Under the pieces are notes generated by a model. The model was not told where the DNA came from, did not search any database, and saw only the letters and a list, made by a program, of their open reading frames with translations. A stretch of 64,000 nt of DNA, taken from contig CAVQRB010000002.1 of NCBI GenBank assembly GCA_963715055.1, positions 124,001 through 188,000 of the forward strand. Direction: 5' to 3'. Positions 56,439-64,000 of the stretch are shown here, piece after piece; position 1 is the stretch's first letter; each line of letters starts with the position of its first letter. A program made the translations under genes and the position numbers. The DNA comes from CAVQRB01 sp963715055 (GTDB taxonomy: Bacteria; Pseudomonadota; Alphaproteobacteria; Rhodobacterales; Rhodobacteraceae).

Positions 56439-57206
56439 TCAGATGCGCCGCGCCCAGCCCAGCCAGCCCAGCGTGGCATCGGTATCGCCGCCGGGTTTGT
56501 ACTCCGCGCCGAGCGGGTCCGCATAGCCCATCTCCGCGATCGTCTTGAACATATGGGCGTAGTTGATCTCGCCGTGATCCGGCGCGCCGCGGTCCGGAAC
56601 GGAGGCAAACTGGATATGCCCGATGAGTGGCGCAAGATCGTGCAAACGGTGGGTCAGATCGCCCTCCATCAACTGCACGTGATAGCAGTCGAACATGAGC
56701 TTGAGGTTCTCCGCCCCGACTTCCGCGATGATGTCCCGCGCCTGTGACGTGGTGTTCAGGAAATACCCGGGCGCATCGTAGCGGTTCAGCGGCTCGATCA
56801 GAAGGGTGATGCCCACCGCGGATGCCGCCTTGGCCGCATACCGCAGGTTGTCCACGAAACAACGGTGTGCCGCCGCCCCGCTCGCGAAGCCGGCCATGAT
56901 GTGCACTTTCTGCGCGCCGATCCGCCGGGCGTAGGCAATCGCCTCGTCGATGGCCGCGCGCGCTTCCGCTTCGCGCCCAGGCAGCGCGGAGAGGCCGTTC
57001 TCGCCACCCTCCACATTGCCCCGGCGGGTGTTGAGCCCCAGCATCTGCAACCCTGTATCGGACAGCGCAGCCGCGACCGCCTCCGGTGGCGTTGCGTAAG
57101 GCCAATGGCATTCGACCGCATCGAAACCGGCAGCTTTCGCAGCCCGGATCGCCTCGGGCAGCGGACGGTCCGTCCAGAGAAATCCTAGGTTGGCCGAAAA
57201 CTTCAT
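56439..57206 (-). CDS. otnI: 2-oxo-tetronate isomerase (hydroxypyruvate isomerase family)
   Basis: 255 residues, AP-endonuclease-2/TIM-barrel fold: MKFSANLGFLWTDRPL, GLNTRRGNVEGGENG, LLIEPLNRYDAPGYFLN (metal-binding Glu) and LMFDCYHVQLMEGDL (metal-binding Asp/His). In the threonate pathway it interconverts 2-oxo and 3-oxo tetronates. Start ATG 57206, overlapping otnC. Confidence 0.88.
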   Translation of the reverse strand: MKFSANLGFLWTDRPLPEAIRAAKAAGFDAVECHWPYATPPEAVAAALSDTGLQMLGLNTRRGNVEGGENGLSALPGREAEARAAIDEAIAYARRIGAQKVHIMAGFASGAAAHRCFVDNLRYAAKAASAVGITLLIEPLNRYDAPGYFLNTTSQARDIIAEVGAENLKLMFDCYHVQLMEGDLTHRLHDLAPLIGHIQFASVPDRGAPDHGEINYAHMFKTIAEMGYADPLGAEYKPGGDTDATLGWLGWARRI

Positions 57207-57853
57207 GCGTCCCAATCCACGTCGAAAGTCGTGATCAACCTCTGCACCTCCTGCGCGCTCAGCACCCGAGGGTTCAATCCCCGGGTAAGCAGCGCCAGCC
57301 GGGCAGTATCCTCCAGTTCCTCGATGGCATTGCAGGCCGCCTCGACGTCCTTGCCCGCGACCACGGGTCCGTGGTTGGCCAGCATCACCGCGGACCGCCT
57401 GCCCGCAAGCCCTCTGACCGCATCACCCATCGCCGGATCGCCCGGCAGGAAATAGGGCAGCAGCTTCACCTTGCCGAGTTTCATGATGCCGTAGGGCGTA
57501 AGAGGCGGCAGGAAGTTGTCCTCATCCGCATCAGGCAGCATCGACAACGCGACCGAATGGCAGGAATGCAGATGCACGACCGCGCCGGTTGTCGCCCGCG
57601 TGTCGTAGAAGGCCGCATGGAGCGGCATTTCCTTGGTCGGTGGATCGCCTTCGATCAGCCGCCCTTCCGGCGAGAAACGGCTCAGCCGCGCCGGATCGAG
57701 CCGCCCGAAACTGGTTCCGGTGGGCGAGACGACCAACCCGCCGTCTGGCGTTCTGGCAGAGATGTTTCCGGTCGATCCCCCCGTGAGCCCACGGTCGAAC
57801 ATGGATTTGGCCAGCAGGCATATCTGTTCGCGCAACTGTGCCTCGACGCTCAT
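57203..57853 (-). CDS. otnC: 3-oxo-tetronate 4-phosphate decarboxylase (class II aldolase family)
   Basis: 216 residues. Class II aldolase signatures: GLTGGSTGNISART, zinc-binding HLHSCHSVALS and ANHGPVVAGKDV. Start ATG 57853 chosen because the upstream extension lies inside otnK. Produces dihydroxyacetone phosphate from the phosphorylated oxo acid. Confidence 0.9.
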   Translation of the reverse strand: MSVEAQLREQICLLAKSMFDRGLTGGSTGNISARTPDGGLVVSPTGTSFGRLDPARLSRFSPEGRLIEGDPPTKEMPLHAAFYDTRATTGAVVHLHSCHSVALSMLPDADEDNFLPPLTPYGIMKLGKVKLLPYFLPGDPAMGDAVRGLAGRRSAVMLANHGPVVAGKDVEAACNAIEELEDTARLALLTRGLNPRVLSAQEVQRLITTFDVDWDA

Positions 57854-59121
57854 GCGGCTTCCAGTTTCGACAATGCCTCCGCGAAGAAAGTCTCCGCGCC
57901 GAAGTTTCCCGATTTCAGTGTGACGGCCAGCCGGCGGCCCGCCGAGGTGCAATAGGTCCAAGGCACGCCGGGCGCAATTTCCGGGCCGATATCAAGCCGC
58001 GCGACCCCCAGGGCCTTGGTTACGGCACCGGATGTTTCGCCCCCCGCCACGACGAAACGGGAGGCGCCCGCGTCCCGCGCGGCAATCGCACAGGCGGCGA
58101 GCGCTTCTTCCACGATAACACCAGCTTTCGCCGTGCCCAGCTCCTCTTGTGCGCGGCGCACCTCTGCGGGTTCTGCGGTCGCGTAGATCAGCGGACAACG
58201 GGCGAGATCCTGCCCGGCGAGCCACGCAAGTGCGGCGCCCGGGCCCTCCGCCGCAAGGGTCAGGGGGTCGAGTTTGCAGGACGGCGCGCCCTGTGCCTGA
58301 TAGGCCGCGACCTGCGCCCGGGTCATGGCCGAACAGCTGCCCGACAGCACCACGCCTGCCGGATCGAAGCGGGGATGTTCTGCCGCCCCGGCCTGCGCCG
58401 ACAAGGTCCCATCTGCAAGATAAAGCGCCGGCAAGGGCATCGCGACTGCACTGCCGCCGGTCATCAGCCGCATGTCGCGGCAGGCCTCCGCGATCACGCC
58501 AAGGTCATCATTTGCCACCGCATCGACGATCACATGCGCCACGCCCTCGCGCTTCAACCGCTGGAGTTCCGCGCGCAGGGCCTCCGGTCCTTTTGCGACG
58601 GTGAGGCGATCGGCGAGCCCCACCGGGCGCGTGACCTGAGGGGTCAGCAGTCGCATCAGGTTGCTGTCGCGCATCGGTGTCAGCGGATGATCCTTCATCG
58701 GGCTTTCGGCCAGCGGATCACGCCCGACGAAGAGGTTGCCCATGAAAATCGCCCGGCCATTTTCGGGAAAGGCAGGGCAGTAGATCGTCTGCTCCACCCC
58801 GAGATCCTGCATCAGCGCCTCGGCGACCGGTCCGATGTTGCCCTCGGGCGTGCTGTCGAAGGTCGAGCAGTACTTCCAGAAGAACCGCTCGGCCCCTGCG
58901 GCGCGCAACCAGGCGAGGGCCGCGCGGGTCTCCGCGACGGCTTCCGCCACCGGCGCGGTCCGGCACTTGAGCGCAATGACTTCGAAGGCTGCGGTCTCTT
59001 GCGGCGGCGCGTCCGGCACACCGATGTGCAGCGACACCCTGACGCCGCTGCGCGCCAGCAGACCGGCCAGATCAGTGGCCCCGGTGAAATCATCCGCGAT
59101 CGAGCCCAGAACTGTCGTCAT
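57850..59121 (-). CDS. otnK: 3-oxo-tetronate kinase (DUF1537 four-carbon acid sugar kinase)
   Basis: 423 residues with the DUF1537 signature IADDFTGATDLAGLLA at the N-terminus, KYCSTFDSTPEGNIGPV, and the C-terminal nucleotide-binding region VVAGGETSGAVTKALG. Phosphorylates 3-oxo-tetronate. Start ATG 59121 after GGGAGATGAG. Confidence 0.92.
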   Translation of the reverse strand: MTTVLGSIADDFTGATDLAGLLARSGVRVSLHIGVPDAPPQETAAFEVIALKCRTAPVAEAVAETRAALAWLRAAGAERFFWKYCSTFDSTPEGNIGPVAEALMQDLGVEQTIYCPAFPENGRAIFMGNLFVGRDPLAESPMKDHPLTPMRDSNLMRLLTPQVTRPVGLADRLTVAKGPEALRAELQRLKREGVAHVIVDAVANDDLGVIAEACRDMRLMTGGSAVAMPLPALYLADGTLSAQAGAAEHPRFDPAGVVLSGSCSAMTRAQVAAYQAQGAPSCKLDPLTLAAEGPGAALAWLAGQDLARCPLIYATAEPAEVRRAQEELGTAKAGVIVEEALAACAIAARDAGASRFVVAGGETSGAVTKALGVARLDIGPEIAPGVPWTYCTSAGRRLAVTLKSGNFGAETFFAEALSKLEAA

Positions 59122-59226
59122 CTCATCTCCCAAACATCAGCAAGCGCAGCGCTGCGATGATCCTTGGCGCAGCATTCGCATTATCGCGGCAAACCGCAAG
59201 CCTTGGCCTTTTCCTCGGCGGACACC

Positions 59227-60129
59227 CTAGTCTTCGCCCGGCAGCTTGAGACCCGCTTGCCGCGCATAGACTTTCGCCACTGCGGCATCGTCCTCGGCGC
59301 CCAGGCCCATCTCCGCCGCAGCCTTGAACCTTGCAAGCGCCGTCGCCGTGATCGGTGCATCGAAGCCCGCGGCAGACGCGATATCGAGTACGATCCCGAG
59401 ATCCTTCGGCCAGATGTTCACCGAACTCAGCGGCGTGTAATCCCCCGCCACGACATGCGGCGCCCGGTTCTCCAGCATCCAACTGGTGCCTGCGCATTTG
59501 CTGATCACCTCGAGGAATTTTTCCGGCGTCACCCCTTGCGTCATGCCGAAAGTCAGCGCCTCCGCCATGCTGGCGATATGCACCCCGGCGAGCAGCTGGT
59601 TGACCGCCTTCATCGCCGAACCGGCACCGGCCGCATCGCCCAGCTCGAAGACCGTCGTGGCGATCACATCGGTCAGTGGTCTGGCCGCGGCGAAGGCTTC
59701 GGGCGTTCCCGAGGCCATGATCGACAACTGGCCCAGACCCGCCTTGACCGCGCCACCGGAGATCGGAGCGTCGAGGTAGTGCACGCCATGCTCCGCGCAG
59801 CGCGCCGCCATGGCGCGGGCGAAATCCGGCGGGACGGTCGCGCAGGCGAGAACCACCGAACCTCGCTTGAGCAAGGGCACGACACCGGCATCACCGAAAA
59901 GGACGGCTTCCGTCTGGGCCGCATTGAGCACAACCACCGCAACCGCATCGAGCCCGGCGGCAACATCGCGCAGATCGCCCGAGGCCCCCCCTTCGGCTGC
60001 AAACCTGGCTGTCTGGTCGGGATTTACGTCAACGCCCCAGGTCCGGTGCCCGCCGCGCAGGGAGGAACGGGCAATGCCATAGCCCATAGACCCCAGTCCG
60101 ATTACGGCAACATCAAGCTTCTTGGTCAT
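59227..60129 (-). CDS. ltnD: L-threonate dehydrogenase (3-hydroxyisobutyrate dehydrogenase family)
   Basis: 300 residues. Rossmann motif GLGSMGYGIARSSL, substrate DAPISGG and the catalytic lysine in GSAMKAVNQLLAG. Oxidises L-threonate to 2-oxo-tetronate, the entry step for OtnI, OtnK and OtnC. First gene of the minus-strand cluster. Confidence 0.9.
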   Translation of the reverse strand: MTKKLDVAVIGLGSMGYGIARSSLRGGHRTWGVDVNPDQTARFAAEGGASGDLRDVAAGLDAVAVVVLNAAQTEAVLFGDAGVVPLLKRGSVVLACATVPPDFARAMAARCAEHGVHYLDAPISGGAVKAGLGQLSIMASGTPEAFAAARPLTDVIATTVFELGDAAGAGSAMKAVNQLLAGVHIASMAEALTFGMTQGVTPEKFLEVISKCAGTSWMLENRAPHVVAGDYTPLSSVNIWPKDLGIVLDIASAAGFDAPITATALARFKAAAEMGLGAEDDAAVAKVYARQAGLKLPGED

Positions 60130-60269
60130 GGATCATCCTTGGGTTTCTCCGCCGCCAGGCGCAGGCTCGGCAGGCGCCGGGGCCTCGTCCTCTGATCGGA
60201 GCGTGTCCTTAGGTATCGAAAGTAACGTCGCGGCTGCGAGGCGCAAGATGGCAATTCAGCAAGGAAAAC

Positions 60270-60295
60270 AAAAACGGCGCCCCCGAGGGGCGCCG
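60270..60295 (-). terminator. Intrinsic terminator of katG
   Basis: On the minus strand GGCGCCCC and GGGGCGCC form an eight-pair stem (60276-60294) followed by GTTTTTG. It lies about 64 bp after the katG stop. Confidence 0.85.
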
Positions 60296-60358
60296 CTGTA
60301 TTCATGTCACGAGTTGTCACGCCCCTCGTGACCGGGGGCCCGACACCCGGTACGGGTC

Positions 60359-62536
<2,178 letters not shown>

Positions 62537-62768
62537 GTTTTCTCTCCACTTGTCGTTGTTATCTGGTGTTGAGGGCTCTCGCGCTGCGCCCTGTTTCGTA
62601 AAGGTTCAGCAAGGTCTTCCTGCTTCCACCTAAGTGCTCGGTTCCTCTAAATCCATGCAGCAACCGAAGTGTCGCACCGATGGACGATTCCCTATCTTGG
62701 AATCATTCTAACAACCTGAGGCGATTTGTTTAAGTTGAATAATCCGATTACCTTGATAAGTTTTTCAA
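62537..62768. promoter_or_regulatory. katG-oxyR divergent promoter region
   Basis: 232 bp, AT-rich near oxyR. OxyR sites of the ATAG-N7-CTAT type are expected; I see only partial matches (for example CTATC near 62692) and cannot define one. No gene found. Confidence 0.4.
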
Positions 62769-63680
62769 ATGAAAAACCTGACACTCAAGCAATTGCGTTA
62801 TTTCGAGGCGCTGGTGCGGCATGGCCATTTCGGTCGCGCAGCGGATGCTTGCGCGATCTCACAGCCTGCGCTCTCCCTGCAGATCAAGGAGATGGAGACA
62901 TCCCTCGGCCTCTCTCTCTTCGAACGCGCCGCCCGCGAAGTCAGGCCAACCGCTTTCGGGCGGGAGATTGCAACGCGGGCGCGCGAGATTTTGCGTGCCA
63001 TCGATGATCTCGGTGATCTCGCGCGCGCAGCACAAGCGCAATCCCGCGGCGAGTTGCGGCTCGGCATCATCCCGACCATCGCACCCTATCTGCTACCTGC
63101 CCTCATCCGGCGCCTGAGCCGATCGAAACCGCATCTGGACATTCACATCCGCGAAACCTTGACAGAAAAGCTGATTGAGGAACTCAAGGAGGGGCGACTG
63201 GATGCGGCCATCGTGGCCTTGCCCGTGTCGGAGGTCTCTCTGGTCGAAACGCCGCTCTTCGAGGAGAGTTTCGTGCTTGTACGGCCCGCCGGCGATGCGG
63301 AGCAACCGGTGCCGGATGGGGAAGCACTGCGGCGCATGCGTTTGCTGCTGCTTGAGGAAGGTCATTGTTTCCGCGATCAGGCGCTGTCGTTCTGCGGTAT
63401 GCGTCCGAACTTGCCGCGCGAAGGGCTGGACGGCAGTTCCCTCACCACATTGGTTCAGATGGTCGGAGCGGGTATCGGTGTCACCCTGATCCCGGAGATG
63501 GCGGTCCCGGTGGAAACGCGGTCGGCCGATGTCAGTTTCGCACGATTCCAGAACCCGGACCCGAGGCGAACGGTCGGGATGGTCTGGCGGAAGACCAGCC
63601 CGGTGGGCGATCAGTTGCTGCAAATCGCGGATCTGGTGAAACAGTCCTGGGAAAGGCTCCAGGGGCGGGAAACCGATTGA
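62769..63680 (+). CDS. oxyR: Hydrogen peroxide-responsive LysR regulator
   Basis: 303 residues. N-terminal LysR helix-turn-helix (FGRAADACAISQPALSLQIK). The peroxide-sensing cysteine pair is at C200 and C209 (GHCFRDQALSFCG), nine apart as in Escherichia coli OxyR. Activates katG when the pair is oxidised. The start at ATG 62769 has only a weak ribosome-binding site. Confidence 0.94.
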   Translation: MKNLTLKQLRYFEALVRHGHFGRAADACAISQPALSLQIKEMETSLGLSLFERAAREVRPTAFGREIATRAREILRAIDDLGDLARAAQAQSRGELRLGIIPTIAPYLLPALIRRLSRSKPHLDIHIRETLTEKLIEELKEGRLDAAIVALPVSEVSLVETPLFEESFVLVRPAGDAEQPVPDGEALRRMRLLLLEEGHCFRDQALSFCGMRPNLPREGLDGSSLTTLVQMVGAGIGVTLIPEMAVPVETRSADVSFARFQNPDPRRTVGMVWRKTSPVGDQLLQIADLVKQSWERLQGRETD

Positions 63681-64000
63681 GTACCAGTTTCCGAGGCCCC
63701 GGGCGGAATTCTTGAGGTTCGGCTTTCTGCGCTTGGTTTATCGATATGGAGGCTCCGAACACTTCGGTGACACGATCAAGGCGCAGAGCCTAGGACCTGC
63801 GCGTTTGGAAACCGAGAAGCAGCAGAACGGCCGATCTTTCCCGAAGTTGCGGAAGTGGCGAGAAGCCTTGCGCGACAAAGAGGCAACCCGGGCTCAGACT
63901 TTCGACACCCCTGACGAGGCTCCGATCTCGTTGGCATGGCCGGACCAGCGAGCCTATCCGTTCAGGCTCGACAGGATGATAGAGGCCGCATTGGCGCCCG
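63681..64000 (+). other. 320 bp at the window edge with an open frame lacking a clear start
   Basis: One plus frame stays open from inside the oxyR end to the window edge and reads protein-like text (for example RSFPKLRKWREALRDKEAT and AWPDQRAYPFRLDRM), but I find no start codon with a ribosome-binding site and no family match. It may be a truncated gene remnant or chance. Confidence 0.3.

Overview
The window is a GC-rich, gene-dense stretch of chromosome from an aerobic, probably marine alphaproteobacterium of the Rhodobacteraceae (Roseobacter group). The placement rests on gene content: an overlapping hisS-hisZ-hisG block, a plant/alphaproteobacterial-type gshA, a DUF1489 gene, a VPLPA-CTERM protein, a TRAP transporter, a B12-dependent ribonucleotide reductase and FNR-type boxes upstream of universal stress genes. 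No rRNA, tRNA, CRISPR array or intact insertion sequence was seen.

Layout. 1-7.4 kb: nadK, glyA, a cupin gene, a 1.3 kb stretch with no recognisable gene, a broken nrdJ and a DUF1489 gene. 7.4-14.6 kb: hisG, hisZ and a broken hisS on the minus strand, then slyX and dnaE. 14.9-24.2 kb: one plus-strand block of xdhABC followed by a four-gene BMP-type nucleoside/purine ABC transporter, closed by a strong terminator; this looks like a purine uptake and oxidation unit. 24.4-34.8 kb: cytochrome c, a NYN/PIN-type nuclease, two universal stress genes each with an FNR-like box, gshA, a VPLPA-CTERM protein, rsmE, ubiA, an OmpA-family protein, moaDE and pgsA. 34.9-45 kb: uvrC, an SDR gene, a cation exchanger, an S49 peptidase, a YadGH-like ABC exporter, a CoxG-like protein, a DMT permease and a quinone oxidoreductase. 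45-52 kb: a secreted phytase/esterase-like protein preceded by a Pho-box-like triple repeat, a 1058-residue self-sufficient reductive dehalogenase and a GMC dehydrogenase. 52-60 kb: TRAP dctPQM, an IclR regulator and a four-gene otn/ltn cluster for threonate/erythronate breakdown. 60.3-63.7 kb: katG and divergent oxyR.

Most notable. (1) The reductive dehalogenase carries its own FMN/NAD(P)H reductase and 2Fe-2S ferredoxin domains. Its candidate Tyr, Lys and Arg active-site residues have the same spacing as I recall for the Nitratireductor pacificus enzyme. (2) nrdJ and hisS are each interrupted by a short AT-rich intervening sequence of about 130-210 bp, and the two share a spaced motif. (3) Seven single-base disruptions were found in six otherwise normal genes, and each is explained by one extra base, never a missing one. 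This points first to insertion-type sequencing error, but it should be checked because hisS is normally essential.
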